In this document: in pieces, positions 33,861 through 43,313 of the stretch | How the letters are laid out: each line of letters opens with the position of its first letter | Numbering within the stretch: the first letter of the stretch is position 1 | NCBI GenBank assembly: GCA_009841225.1 | Contig: VXMF01000058.1 | Coordinates: 1-64,000 of the forward strand | Length of the DNA stretch: 64,000 nucleotides | Source: Terriglobia bacterium | GTDB lineage: Bacteria > Acidobacteriota > Terriglobia > Bryobacterales > UBA6623 | Direction: 5' to 3' | The notes under the pieces: model-generated | Seen by the model: only the letters and a program-made list of their open reading frames with translations | Told to the model about the DNA's origin: nothing | Database searches by the model: none | Made by a program: the position numbers and the translations under genes

Positions 33861-34967
33861 GTGGCGCTGCCCGGCATCTACGTCTCAATTCCCTTTTGCG
33901 CGCAGAAGTGTACGTACTGCAACTTCCGCTCAGACGTGTATTCCCGGGCTCTTCGCGCCGAGTACCTCCGCTGCCTCGCAAGCGAGATCCGCGAGGCCGT
34001 TCTTCCGCGTGCGGAGACCCTCTATCTAGGCGGGGGCAGTCCAAGCCTGCTCGAGCCTGAAGAGTTCGAGACGCTGGCGCGGGCACTGCCCTCGCATTCC
34101 TGGCACGAGGCAACGATCGAGGTCGCGCCGGGCGAGGCCACTCCGCAGCGAGTCGCGGCATGGTCAAGGGCCGGCATCAACCGGGTCAGCTTCGGGGTGC
34201 AGTCCTTCGTCCCGGAGGTCGCAAGGGTCGCCGGTCGCAAGCACGATGGCGAGACGGTCCGCACGGAGCTAAAACGGCTCGCCGCTGCAGGGATCGTCAA
34301 TATTTCCGTCGATCTGATCGCCGGTCTTGCTCGGCAATCCTGGGCTACTTGGCAGCAGTCCCTCGCGTGGCTCGAGCAGCTCGGCCCCAACCATGTGTCC
34401 GTCTACATGCTGGAGTCCGACGACGACAGCCGCCTCGGTCGCGAGCTGCGCTCAGGCGGGTCGCGCTACGGCGCTAGCGAGGTGCCCGCTGAAGATCTGA
34501 TCTTGGACTTGTACCTGCATGCGTTGGAGCGCTTGCAAGATCTCGGATACGAGCGCTACGAGGTCTCGAATTTCGCACGCCCGGGAGCAGAGAGCGCCCA
34601 CAACCTCAAGTACTGGCGCATGGAGCCGTATTTCGGGTTCGGCAGCGATGCGCATTCGTTCGATGGCGAGCGCCGCTGGTCGAACGCGGCCAGCGCCCCC
34701 GAATACGTCGACCGCTTAAGTCGCGGGGACGCCGCACGCGTATCCACAGAGCGGCTGGACTCCGAGCGCCTGCTCGAAGATCGCATCCTTACCGGCCTGC
34801 GCACCAGGGAGGGTGTTCGCTGCAGCGCGAGCGAGTGGGAGCGGTTGCGTGTCAATGCAGCGGCGCTGAGCGAGCGCGGGTGGCTGGTTGCGGAACGGCC
34901 GCGGCTGACGCTCACAGACAGCGGCCTGCTGTTCGCCGACCAGGCGATCGCCGAGTTGCTCGGCTGA
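33861..34967 (+). CDS. hemW: HemW-like radical SAM protein
   Basis: 368 residues from GTG 33861, with SD gaggag at normal spacing; the open frame upstream overlaps pdxT out of frame and is not coding. The radical-SAM cluster motif is C-A-Q-K-C-T-Y-C in IPFCAQKCTYCNF. LYLGGGSPSLL binds SAM, VSFGVQSF and LAGLARQSW are further core motifs, and the HemW C-terminal domain ends with GLLFADQAIAELL. HemW inserts haem into respiratory proteins; it was formerly called coproporphyrinogen oxidase-like. Confidence 0.9.
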   Translation: MALPGIYVSIPFCAQKCTYCNFRSDVYSRALRAEYLRCLASEIREAVLPRAETLYLGGGSPSLLEPEEFETLARALPSHSWHEATIEVAPGEATPQRVAAWSRAGINRVSFGVQSFVPEVARVAGRKHDGETVRTELKRLAAAGIVNISVDLIAGLARQSWATWQQSLAWLEQLGPNHVSVYMLESDDDSRLGRELRSGGSRYGASEVPAEDLILDLYLHALERLQDLGYERYEVSNFARPGAESAHNLKYWRMEPYFGFGSDAHSFDGERRWSNAASAPEYVDRLSRGDAARVSTERLDSERLLEDRILTGLRTREGVRCSASEWERLRVNAAALSERGWLVAERPRLTLTDSGLLFADQAIAELLG

Positions 34968-34976
34968 CCCGCAGGG

Positions 34977-36986
34977 CTACCGGCCGAAGAATCTCGCCAC
35001 CTCGTCCAAGTCCGTGGTCTTGTCGTAGTCGGGCAGGCTGTTCAAGAAGATCTTCCCGTAGGACTTGGTCCGGATGCGGTTGTCCAACATCACCAGCACG
35101 CCGCGATCCGAAGCGGTGCGGATCAGCCGCCCGAAGCCCTGCTTCAGGGCCAGCGTTGCCCGCGGAACGTGATACTCCCGGAAGGCGTTGCCTCCTTCGG
35201 CACTGATCCGCTCCGTGCGGGCCCGCACGATCGGATCCGTCGGCACGGCGAAGGGCAGCTTGTCGACGATCACGCAGCTGAGCTGCTCGCCGGGCACGTC
35301 AACGCCCTGCCAGAAGCTGGCGGTGGCGAACAGCACGCAATTCTGCGTGCGACGGAAGCGGTCGAGCAGCTTCGCATTCGGCCCCTGCCCTTGGAGCAGG
35401 CAGGGAAACCCCAATGTCTTGGATACGATCCGATGCACCTCCCGCATCTGCCGGTAGCTGGTGAAGAGCACGAACGCCCGCCCGCGGGTAATCTCGAGGA
35501 CGCTGCTGATCGCTTTCGCAGCGCAAGCCGGAAAGTCTCTCTCCCTGGGATCCGGCATGTCCGGCGGCAGGTACAGCAGGGCTTGCCGACGAAAGTCGAA
35601 GTGGCCCGGGATCACGCTCTCGTTGGCGGCGTGCAGGCCTAGCCGACCGCGGATGTACTCGAAGCTCTCCTCGACAGCCAAGGTGGCCGAAGCGAGCACG
35701 GCGTTGGCGTTCTGGCGGAAAAGGCGCTCGTCCAGGATCGGCCCGAGTTCGATCGGGGTGGCGTGCAGGTATACGCCGTTGCCACGCTTGTCGACCCAGT
35801 ACACATAGTTCTGGGCGTGGTCGTCCGCCACCGAGACTAGCGTCGAGTTACCGTCCACTTGCGAAAGCACGGCCTCGTCGACCTCTCCCAGCAGCACTCT
35901 GAGCAGCGCCCCGATCTCGCGGGTTCTGCCGCGCACGAGTTGCGTTTCCTCGCCGCGACCTTTGACCAGGCGCAGAACGGACTCCAAGCCCTTCAGCGCG
36001 GCGTGCAGGGAGTCGTACTCTGCGGCGTGCTCGCGGCGGAACGCCGCCCGCTCGGCAAACTCCTGCCTGGGCTCGAAGTCGTCGAACAGGCCGAAGAACG
36101 ACTTGGCGCTGGCCCGCAAGAACTTCAGCGCGGCATCCAATTCCGGCGAGGCGAAATCCCCCTGCTTGGCGGCGGACGCGGCGTGTCTTGCGAGATCCTC
36201 GACCTGATGGCTGCTCAGCACTTGCCCGAAGAACTGCGCGGCCACGCCCTCGATCTCGTGCGCCTCGTCGAACACGACAGTTTCGTGCGGGGGAATGATC
36301 GGTCCGAAGTCGTCCTCGTCATCGCGCATGGCGAGGTCGGCGAAGAACAGGTGGTGGTTGACCACCACGAGGTCTGCCTCTCGGGCGCGCTGGTGCATCT
36401 TGGTGACAAAGCACTGGAAGAATCGCTCGCACTTCCGGCCCGGGCAAGCTTCGCGGCGCGCGTCGAGCCGCGGCCAGAGCTTGCTGTCCGCCGGGAGCCC
36501 CTCTAACTCGGAGCGGTCGCCGGTCTCGGTAGCGCGCGCCCAATCGCGTATCAAGGCGAACTCGCTGGTCTCCTCGATCCCGCTCAGCGACGGCCTGCGC
36601 TCCTGCTCGGCCAGCTTTTCGATGCAGACGAAATTGTTCCGGCCCTTCATCACCGCGACCTGCAAAGGGTGTCCGAGGGCGGACTGGAGGAAGGGCACGT
36701 CCTTGCGCACCAGCTGTTCCTGCAGGTTCTTCGTGCCGGTTGAAATCACGGCTCGGCCCGCGGCCAGCACCAGTGGCACCAAGTACGCCAGGGTCTTGCC
36801 TGTGCCGGTGCCCGCCTCGACGATCAGGTTGCGCTTTTCCGCGATCGCGGCCTCGATCAGGCTGGCCATTTCGAGCTGGCCAGAGCGATCCTCCCAGCCG
36901 GGCATGCTCGCTGCCAGAACACCGCCGCGGCCGAAATAATCGTCGACCGAGGCGGGCGGCGCGGGGTGATCTTCGGGACTCGGCAC
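34977..36986 (-). CDS. DinG-family ATP-dependent DNA helicase
   Basis: 669 residues. Walker A is EAGTGTGKTLAYLVP and the DEAH box is VVFDEAHEIEG. Between them are cysteines of an XPD-type iron-sulfur site (NFVCIEKL, CPGRKCERFFQC), followed by VVNHHLFFADL. Motif VI is QGFGRLIRTASDRGV. The enzyme unwinds damaged or R-loop DNA 5' to 3'. Its 3' end is 9 bases from the HemW-like gene on the other strand, so the two converge without a visible strong terminator. Confidence 0.92.
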   Translation of the reverse strand: MPSPEDHPAPPASVDDYFGRGGVLAASMPGWEDRSGQLEMASLIEAAIAEKRNLIVEAGTGTGKTLAYLVPLVLAAGRAVISTGTKNLQEQLVRKDVPFLQSALGHPLQVAVMKGRNNFVCIEKLAEQERRPSLSGIEETSEFALIRDWARATETGDRSELEGLPADSKLWPRLDARREACPGRKCERFFQCFVTKMHQRAREADLVVVNHHLFFADLAMRDDEDDFGPIIPPHETVVFDEAHEIEGVAAQFFGQVLSSHQVEDLARHAASAAKQGDFASPELDAALKFLRASAKSFFGLFDDFEPRQEFAERAAFRREHAAEYDSLHAALKGLESVLRLVKGRGEETQLVRGRTREIGALLRVLLGEVDEAVLSQVDGNSTLVSVADDHAQNYVYWVDKRGNGVYLHATPIELGPILDERLFRQNANAVLASATLAVEESFEYIRGRLGLHAANESVIPGHFDFRRQALLYLPPDMPDPRERDFPACAAKAISSVLEITRGRAFVLFTSYRQMREVHRIVSKTLGFPCLLQGQGPNAKLLDRFRRTQNCVLFATASFWQGVDVPGEQLSCVIVDKLPFAVPTDPIVRARTERISAEGGNAFREYHVPRATLALKQGFGRLIRTASDRGVLVMLDNRIRTKSYGKIFLNSLPDYDKTTDLDEVARFFGR

Positions 36987-37035
36987 GCGATCTCCGGACC
37001 TATCTAATGTAGTGCCCCCGGCGGATCGCCTAGGC

Positions 37036-38133
37036 CTACTCTCGCGCTACGAGGGACTCCAGCAATCGTTCGTAGCGGTCCGCGACCGCCTCCCAGCTGT
37101 AGCGTGCGGCTGCTTCGGTTGCCGCCTTGAGGCGCAGAGCCTGTACCCGTTCGGTACCGTCCGCCTCCAGTTCGTCGATCCGGGCGCTGAGTTCGCCCGG
37201 GCGAGCGCTATAGCGCAGTCCCGCTCGTTCGGCCACCTCGCGGTTTTCGGGCGTGTCTAGATACAGCACTGCGCAACCCCGGCCCATCGCTTCGACCAAG
37301 GCCGGGTGCGTGCCGCCGACCTCGGTCGCGTGCACGTAGGCGTGGCAATGCGACTGGAGCTCGGCGTAGGCTTCGCCGTACACGGCCCCGGTAAACACGA
37401 TGCGAGGATCCCGGGTGGACCTCACCTGGCGGATGTACTTGGCCGCGTAGGGAGCGTCGCCCACCATGACCAACCGGCGCTTGGCCGAGCTGCGCTCGAA
37501 TTCCCGCACAACCAGCAGGGCGTTGTTTTCCGGTTCGAAGCGGCCCACATAGAGGTAGTACCCGCCGCGCTCCAAGCCCAGCTCGGCCAGCTTGGCTACG
37601 GTCTCCGATGGCCCCGCTGGCGCGCCGTAGGCGATGCAGTCGGTATCCAGCCCGAACCGCTCGCGATAGTACGACCGGACGACGAGTGCGTCCGTGACCA
37701 CTCGGTCCGGGCATAGAGTCGACCAGCGCTCGGAAGCGGCATACCACCCGCGGGCGGCGATTCCCCACTTGCGGCGCTTGCGCTCGAGGCCGTCCACATT
37801 GAGCACCGTGGGGATACCTAGCAGCCGGGGCCAATATGAAAACACCGCATTCGCGGCATTGCAGTAGATCGCGGCATCGGCACCGCGCAGCATCAAGTGG
37901 AAGGTGGATAACAGGGTGTGGACAGCCGTGTCGGTGTGCTTGCCGCGAAGGGTGGGCAACACCACCAAGCGCGCTCCCCGGCATTCTCGCTGGCCGCTGG
38001 CATAGTGCGCTCGGCAGTAAACCGTAACCTGGTGCCCGCGCTCGACGAGGCGGGCCGCAAGCTCTTCGGCGAATGTCTCGAAGCCGCCGTAGTTGGCGGG
38101 GATGCCCCTGGTGCCCAGCAGGGCAATCTTCAT
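37036..38133 (-). CDS. glycosyltransferase with DUF1972 N-terminal domain
   Basis: 365 residues from ATG 38133, which overlaps the stop of the preceding gene (ATGA). The N-terminus (MKIALLGTRGIPANYGGFET, ending with TFHLMLRGADAAIYCNAANA) is the DUF1972 acceptor half found in rhamnosyltransferases. The C-terminal half is a GT4-type donor domain with YYLYVGRFEPENN and THPALVEAMGRGCAVLY. It probably transfers a sugar in assembly of a surface polysaccharide. It is the last of four glycosyltransferase genes on this strand. Confidence 0.9.
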   Translation of the reverse strand: MKIALLGTRGIPANYGGFETFAEELAARLVERGHQVTVYCRAHYASGQRECRGARLVVLPTLRGKHTDTAVHTLLSTFHLMLRGADAAIYCNAANAVFSYWPRLLGIPTVLNVDGLERKRRKWGIAARGWYAASERWSTLCPDRVVTDALVVRSYYRERFGLDTDCIAYGAPAGPSETVAKLAELGLERGGYYLYVGRFEPENNALLVVREFERSSAKRRLVMVGDAPYAAKYIRQVRSTRDPRIVFTGAVYGEAYAELQSHCHAYVHATEVGGTHPALVEAMGRGCAVLYLDTPENREVAERAGLRYSARPGELSARIDELEADGTERVQALRLKAATEAAARYSWEAVADRYERLLESLVARE

Positions 38134-39200
38134 GTGGCCCGATAGCGGACCGGCTCCGCGACCAGCTCCGCTCTCCGCGTCGCTTCGGCCACTTCGCCCT
38201 GCACCGGCACGCTGACCGGGCGGTAGCGGAACCAGCTCGCCATGTACGCCTCGTCCACGCGCCGCCGCGCCTGGATCCAGCGGCGCTTGCGCAAGGCGCC
38301 ATGGTAATTCCGCGCCAGGTAGAAGAATGCCCGCAGCGAGTACCGCTCGAGCAGGATGCAGTACGCCACGATACCCAGGTCCCGGAACGTGATTGGCAAG
38401 AAGTTCCGCGCGTAGAGGCCGGGCGTGATGTTCTTGATGCGCATCAGGAAGCGGTTCTTGACCGAGTGCATGTTGATCTCGGCCGGAAGCTGGTTGCGCA
38501 TGCCGGGGCGCAAGCTGCGCACGTGGTACGCCGCCGCGCGCGGGTCGAAGATGCACTTCCAGCCCAGCAGCTGGGCGCGCCAAGCGACGTCGGCATCCTC
38601 GCGGTAGGTGAAGAACTCGGCGTCGAAGAACTCCCCGTTCACAGACACGTCGGCGATCATCTGGCGCCGGTAGCAGGCTGCCGCGGCGGTGGCGCCGAAC
38701 ACGTACTCGTACCGGCGGTAGTGTCCGTTGTTGGTCTCCATGCAGCCGCGATCCTTGTGGCGCAGCATGGGCGTGAAGAACATGCCGGTGGAGTCGAGCC
38801 GTTGGACTCCCTCGATGTCGAAGCTGGCGTCGGCCAGCAGGAGCTTGCCGCAGACCGTGCCGGCCAACGGATCCATCTTGGCCGTCAGCATCAGGCTGTC
38901 AACGAAGTCCGACAGCAGCAGCACGTCCGGGTTGAGCGTGAGCACCCAGTCTCCCCGCGACAGGGCAATCGCTTGGTTCTGCGCGGCGGCGAATCCGACG
39001 TTCTGCTCGTTGTAGACCACCACACAGCGGTCCTCGAAGCGCTCGAGAATGTCGCAGGTGCCATCGGTGGAGGCATTGTCGATGACGATCACCTCCAGCG
39101 GCCGGTGGGTCTGTTCCAGCGCCGATTCCAAGCAGCGGCGGATGAACCGCCCGCTGTTGTACGTGACCACCGTTACCGATACCAGAGGCTTGGCTGACAT
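38130..39200 (-). CDS. family 2 glycosyltransferase
   Basis: 356 residues. The GT2 nucleotide-sugar fold is clear: VSVTVVTYNSGRFIRRCLES, EVIVIDNASTDGT and the metal site TLNPDVLLL in place of the usual DxD. A catalytic EDADVAWRAQ follows. The C-terminal quarter is basic with a hydrophobic patch, suggesting membrane association. Its stop overlaps the next gene by 4 bases, so the two are translationally coupled. Sugar specificity unknown. Confidence 0.9.
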   Translation of the reverse strand: MSAKPLVSVTVVTYNSGRFIRRCLESALEQTHRPLEVIVIDNASTDGTCDILERFEDRCVVVYNEQNVGFAAAQNQAIALSRGDWVLTLNPDVLLLSDFVDSLMLTAKMDPLAGTVCGKLLLADASFDIEGVQRLDSTGMFFTPMLRHKDRGCMETNNGHYRRYEYVFGATAAAACYRRQMIADVSVNGEFFDAEFFTYREDADVAWRAQLLGWKCIFDPRAAAYHVRSLRPGMRNQLPAEINMHSVKNRFLMRIKNITPGLYARNFLPITFRDLGIVAYCILLERYSLRAFFYLARNYHGALRKRRWIQARRRVDEAYMASWFRYRPVSVPVQGEVAEATRRAELVAEPVRYRAT

Positions 39201-39245
39201 GAAGATCGATTCCGTTCCGAGAGTTCCGGTAGGGCGACTACACCA

Positions 39246-40163
39246 TCACGACAGGCTGGGAAGTCCAGACCTCACAAGGCGAGCTGAATTCCAATACGCG
39301 CGGGCGGCCCGAAAGGAGCGCGCCCGCGCCGAAAAAAAGAGGGTCCGCGATACCAACCCCACCAGTACCGCACAGCGAACGCACCGAAACCAGCCGCCTG
39401 AAAAGTGTTTCTCAGCGTATCGCAATAATCCACCATACCAAGCCAAGAGCCTCGCTTGCAGGGGCAGGGTCGCAACGGCATGCCCACCCGCGTGCCGGGC
39501 CACCGCAGCCGGGTTATAGCGAAGCCTGAATCCGGCGTCCCGCAGACGCTTGCAGAGATCCACGTCCTCGAACCAAGCTGGGTGGAATCGCTCGTCCAAC
39601 CCGCCGACCGCGGCGAGCGCGTCCCGGCGCAGCAACAGCAGGGCGCCTGCCGGCTGCTCGACATCGCAGGCCACATCAAGGCGCATATCCAGGAGTCGGT
39701 AGCGCCGGTTAACCGGGTTGCCCCTCCATGCGCGATTCACGCCGAGCACCTCGAAGATCAGGGTAGCTGGCGTAGGGAGCGAGCGGGCGAAGAAACCCAC
39801 CTGGGCAGAGCCGTCAGAACCCTCCAGCAAGCCGCCAGCGCCGGCCACGCCCTCAGCGTCGCACTCGGCGACGAGCTCGGCAAGGCCACTACGCAGCTCG
39901 CAGTCGGGGTTCAACAGGAGGACGTTGGGCGCGCTGGTCGCCGAGACCCCTTGGTTGGCGGCCGCGGCAAAGCCGCGATTGGAGTCGTTGTTGATCCAAT
40001 CTACCCAAGGGTAGCGATCCTGCAGTTCGGGATCAGGCTGTTCGCCGGGCGTGTTCTCGATCACAACGGCCTGTTCAACCTTGCCGTCCAGCGCCGCGAG
40101 GCAGTCGGGCAGGTACGATCCCGATCGATACGCCACGATGACCGCCGCCACGGGTTGGGTCAA
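39246..40163 (-). CDS. family 2 glycosyltransferase with TTG start
   Basis: 305 residues. The TTG at 40163 overlaps the upstream gene's stop (TTGA) and has SD gggaggg 5 bases before it; no ATG occurs before the conserved VAAVIVAYRSGSYLPDCL, so TTG is the best start. GT2 marks are VVIENTPG, NRGFAAAANQG, LLNPDCELR and the late EDVDLCKRLRDAG. Rhamnosyltransferases of the RfbF type look alike. A 45-base gap separates it from the next GT2 gene. Confidence 0.85.
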   Translation of the reverse strand: MTQPVAAVIVAYRSGSYLPDCLAALDGKVEQAVVIENTPGEQPDPELQDRYPWVDWINNDSNRGFAAAANQGVSATSAPNVLLLNPDCELRSGLAELVAECDAEGVAGAGGLLEGSDGSAQVGFFARSLPTPATLIFEVLGVNRAWRGNPVNRRYRLLDMRLDVACDVEQPAGALLLLRRDALAAVGGLDERFHPAWFEDVDLCKRLRDAGFRLRYNPAAVARHAGGHAVATLPLQARLLAWYGGLLRYAEKHFSGGWFRCVRCAVLVGLVSRTLFFSARARSFRAARAYWNSARLVRSGLPSLS

Positions 40164-41176
40164 GGCACCCTCCCCACCGGCTGCCCTACCAGCCGGAAAT
40201 ACCATCGCCAGTACGAGTCCCAGCCTCCGGCTAGCTGCAGGGCGGCGATCTCCCCCTCCCCGTCCCGCAGAGCGGCGGCCAAGCCTTCCTCCCCTCGGCG
40301 GGAGCGGGGACGCCAGTGCGCGTGGCAATCCCGCAGCCCCAGGAGGATGCCCGCCAGCCACGCCCGGAATCGCCCGCGCGACAGTGCCAACGCCGCCCAG
40401 AGTAGCTGGGCCGCCAAGACTGGAAGCGCAAATCGCAGCAGCAACGCTTCCGAATAGTGCTTGGCGATCAGGAGCAGTTGATGCCGCGTGATCCAAGCCA
40501 CGCTTTGGCTGCTCCAGCGGCCGGCGGTCGCGCTGCCGCGATGCCAAGCCTGCGCATCCGGCACATACGCGCCCGCCAGCCCAAGCGCGGCCGCGCGCAT
40601 GCCGAGGTCCACGTCTTCCAGATAGGCGAAGAAGGACTCGTCGAACACTCCGGCACGGTCGAAGAACTCGCGCCGGAAGAGCGCCGCCGTGGCCGAGGGG
40701 AAGTATGTCGCCCGCGGGCGCGAATACTGCGGGCCGTCGGGCTTGCCGTGCCCGAGCCGCCAGGCCGTGCCGCCTCGGCAGACAGCGTCACCGGCTCCAT
40801 CAAGCACGCCTGCGCGGCCGGTGTCGTAGACCTTGCCCGTGACGAACCATGCATCGGCACTCTTGGCAGCCTCGAGCATGACGGCCAGCCAATCGGGAGC
40901 AAGGTCCACATCGTTGTTGAGCACGGCGATCCAAGCGCCGCTGGCCGATTCGATGCCTCGGTTCAGCGCCTTGCTGACGCCCTGGTTAGAGCCCAGCAGG
41001 ATGCTGCGAGCGCCATGGGCAGCCGCCACGCTTGCCGAGCCATCGCTAGAGCCGTTGTCGACGACAATGACCTCCAAGCTGGTATCGCTCGGCAAGGATT
41101 GGCTGGAAAGGCAGTTCAGCACTCGCTCGAGCAGGTCGGCGCGGTCTCGGTGCGGGATGACCACGGAGACGGTCAT
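40160..41176 (-). CDS. family 2 glycosyltransferase
   Basis: 338 residues. VSVVIPHRDRADLLERVL, EVIVVDNGSSDGS, WIAVLNNDVDLAPDW and FFAYLEDVDLGMRAAALG define GT2. The C-terminal region (LLRFALPVLAAQLLWAALAL) is a membrane-bound hydrophobic stretch. It is first in the cluster, and its stop overlaps the TTG of the next gene, so synthesis of the two enzymes is coupled. A role in making a surface glycan is likely from context. Confidence 0.9.
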   Translation of the reverse strand: MTVSVVIPHRDRADLLERVLNCLSSQSLPSDTSLEVIVVDNGSSDGSASVAAAHGARSILLGSNQGVSKALNRGIESASGAWIAVLNNDVDLAPDWLAVMLEAAKSADAWFVTGKVYDTGRAGVLDGAGDAVCRGGTAWRLGHGKPDGPQYSRPRATYFPSATAALFRREFFDRAGVFDESFFAYLEDVDLGMRAAALGLAGAYVPDAQAWHRGSATAGRWSSQSVAWITRHQLLLIAKHYSEALLLRFALPVLAAQLLWAALALSRGRFRAWLAGILLGLRDCHAHWRPRSRRGEEGLAAALRDGEGEIAALQLAGGWDSYWRWYFRLVGQPVGRVP

Positions 41177-41266
41177 TTGAGCGGCTCGGTCACCCCCATA
41201 CCTAAGCTTTACACTATCGGAGTGCTGACCTGACCCGGCTCAGGGGCAGGGTGCCGTAAGGGGAGC

Positions 41267-42520
41267 ATGTCGCGATCGTTCGACACGGGTTGGATTCGAT
41301 CCCAATACCCGATTTTCGACCCCCGGACGGGCAGGCCCCCTGAACTCTATTTCGACGGACCCGGCGGCACTCAGGTGCCGCGCCAGGTAGTCGAGGCGGT
41401 CTCCGGCTACCTGGTGGGCTGCAACGCCAACTTGCACGGGGCCTTCCGTTCCAGCCGCGAAAGCGACTCCATCGTGGCAGAGGCCCACCGCGCCGCGGCT
41501 GACCTGTTGGGCTGCTCCGCGAACGAGGTCATCTTCGGCCCCAACATGACCACGCTGACGTTCTGGCTCAGCCGGGCGCTGGAATCGGAATTCGGGCCCG
41601 GCGACGAAATCGTCGTGACGCGGCTCGACCATGACGCCAACTACGCGCCTTGGAAGAGCTTAGAGCCGACCGGCGTTTCTGTTCGCGAGGTTCGCTTCAA
41701 GCCCAAGGACTGTACGCTCGACCTGTCCGCGCTGCGCTCCGCCATCAACCGGCGGACGAAGTTTGTCGCGGTCGGCTACGCCTCGAACGCGGTGGGCACC
41801 ATCAACGACATCAAGACCGTCGTGCGCCTCGCCCACGCGGTCGGGGCGCGGGTGTTCGTGGACGCGACGCATTTCGCGCCGCACGGTCCGATCGATGTCA
41901 AGTCCCTCAATTGCGACTTCCTGGCCTGTTCGGCCTACAAGTTCTTCGGCCCCCACCAAGGGCTGCTGTACGGCAAGCAGGAGCATTTGGAAGCCCTGCG
42001 GGCGTACCGGGTGCGGCCCTCCGACGACGATCTCCCCGGACGCCTCGAGACAGGGACGCAGAACCACGAGGGCATGGCTGGCACTGCGGCCGCGATCCAG
42101 TACATTGCGGGGATCGGCCGCCGCTTCGGCGGGGTCGATCCGAACTGCAGCCGCCGGGAAGCCGTGGTGGCCGGAATGACGGCGATCAGGACCTACGAGC
42201 GCGGGCTGTCGCAGCGCCTGATCCGCGGCCTGCTGGAAGTCCACGACCTAGAGTTCTACGGCATCCGCGACGAGTCGCGCTTCGACTGGCGCGTGCCCAC
42301 CGCGGCCATCCGCTTGCGCGGAATCCACCCGCGGGCGGTCTCCGAGTTGCTCGCGAGGCGCCGCATCTGTGTCTGGGACGGAAACTTCTACGCAGTCAAT
42401 GTCACGGAGGATCTGGGCTTGGAAGATTCCGGTGGGCTCGTGCGCATCGGCCTGACGCACTACAACACTTCCGAAGAGGTGGACCGGCTGCTCGATGCAC
42501 TGCACGGCCTGCGCCCATAA
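41267..42520 (+). CDS. cysteine desulfurase-like aminotransferase (class V)
   Basis: 417 residues. The PLP lysine lies in FLACSAYKFFGPHQG and the cofactor is also contacted by the region VDATHFAPHGPIDV. A variant group of class V enzymes (TIGR01976, VC1184-like) has the same start, IRSQYPIF with YFDGPGGTQVP, and the same length. The catalytic Cys loop of true IscS/SufS is not recognised, so activity may be different. It is a single gene with no isc/suf partners. Confidence 0.88.
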   Translation: MSRSFDTGWIRSQYPIFDPRTGRPPELYFDGPGGTQVPRQVVEAVSGYLVGCNANLHGAFRSSRESDSIVAEAHRAAADLLGCSANEVIFGPNMTTLTFWLSRALESEFGPGDEIVVTRLDHDANYAPWKSLEPTGVSVREVRFKPKDCTLDLSALRSAINRRTKFVAVGYASNAVGTINDIKTVVRLAHAVGARVFVDATHFAPHGPIDVKSLNCDFLACSAYKFFGPHQGLLYGKQEHLEALRAYRVRPSDDDLPGRLETGTQNHEGMAGTAAAIQYIAGIGRRFGGVDPNCSRREAVVAGMTAIRTYERGLSQRLIRGLLEVHDLEFYGIRDESRFDWRVPTAAIRLRGIHPRAVSELLARRRICVWDGNFYAVNVTEDLGLEDSGGLVRIGLTHYNTSEEVDRLLDALHGLRP

Positions 42521-42615
42521 GGTCCTGCCGAACGCTGTCGGCACAGCACGGCCGGGTGTGGCTCACATGCGTTGGGTGCCATCAGCGGGCGCGCGAGGGA
42601 ATCGAATTCATAGCC

Positions 42616-43014
42616 TCAAGCCGCCAGTCGTGTACGAAACCAGTTCGCGACGTCCTCTTCGGAGACTTGTCCCGCCGACGCGGATTCCATGATCCGAATC
42701 GCGTCGAATGGATCGAATATCAACTTCCAGCCGTTCGCGAGCAGGAACAGGCGCGCCGTGACCCACGCGACACGCTTGTTGCCATCCACGAAACCGTGGT
42801 TCGGGACCAAGCCGTGGGCATAGGCTGCTGCCAGCGAGGCGGCATCAGGATCGCCATACGACATTAGGTTGGCGGGACGCGCCAATGCCGATTCGATGAG
42901 CCCGAGGTCACGGATGCCGTCGGCTCCGCCATGCTCGGCAATCTGCCGGCCATGAACAGCAAGAACGACTTCCAGCGAGACCCACCGCCAGGGGACAGAC
43001 TCCCCAGACGTCAC
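42616..43014 (-). CDS. Doc-family (Fic fold) toxin
   Basis: 132 residues from a GTG that overlaps the antitoxin stop (GTGA). H-G-F-V-D-G-N-K-R-V-A is the Fic/Doc motif; Doc members have this short form and phosphorylate EF-Tu. The N-terminus, VVLAVHGRQIAEHGGADGIRDLGLIESALARP, is the conserved Doc substrate/antitoxin groove. All catalytic residues are intact. Its usual partner is Phd, but here the upstream gene is an AbrB-fold protein. Confidence 0.9.
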   Translation of the reverse strand: MTSGESVPWRWVSLEVVLAVHGRQIAEHGGADGIRDLGLIESALARPANLMSYGDPDAASLAAAYAHGLVPNHGFVDGNKRVAWVTARLFLLANGWKLIFDPFDAIRIMESASAGQVSEEDVANWFRTRLAA

Positions 43015-43238
43015 TTGGCCAGCGCTCGCAGGACCTCGCGGTCGTCATGCATGATTTCCTCGGCGTGCGCCATCTGGCGGGCGAACTCAGGATCGTGCGG
43101 AGTCAGACGGTACCCGCCGCCCGGGGCCTCGGTCAAGTACAGAACGTCGCCCTTCCGCACCCTGAGACGGGCCATCGCTTCCTTAGTGAGAATTATTCCG
43201 GATGACGAGCCGACAGTCGTGATCTTGAACGAGAGCAT
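43011..43238 (-). CDS. AbrB/MazE-fold antitoxin
   Basis: 75 residues from ATG 43238 with SD aagggg; a GTG at 43244 is too close to that SD. FKITTVGSSSGIILTKEAMARLRVRKGDVLYL is the swapped-hairpin AbrB DNA-binding fold. The C-terminal half (FARQMAHAEEIMHDDREVLRALAK) is the helical toxin-binding arm. It overlaps the Doc gene by 4 bases. It very probably represses its own promoter through the palindrome directly upstream. Confidence 0.9.
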   Translation of the reverse strand: MLSFKITTVGSSSGIILTKEAMARLRVRKGDVLYLTEAPGGGYRLTPHDPEFARQMAHAEEIMHDDREVLRALAK

Positions 43239-43251
43239 TTCCACCCCTTGC

Positions 43252-43292
43252 TATATAACATTGATTATATAGGTTGCGGCCGAAGTCGGCAA
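43252..43292 (-). promoter_or_regulatory. promoter and palindromic operator of the AbrB-Doc operon
   Basis: On the minus strand TTGCCG (43292-43287) is followed by a 17-base spacer and a perfect TATAAT (43269-43264). The -10 box lies inside a 7-bp perfect inverted repeat, tatataa-cattga-ttatata (43252-43271). Occupation by the antitoxin would block RNA polymerase, the standard autoregulation of toxin-antitoxin operons. Confidence 0.7.
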
Positions 43293-43313
43293 GCCTGAGG
43301 CGCGGCCAGCTCG

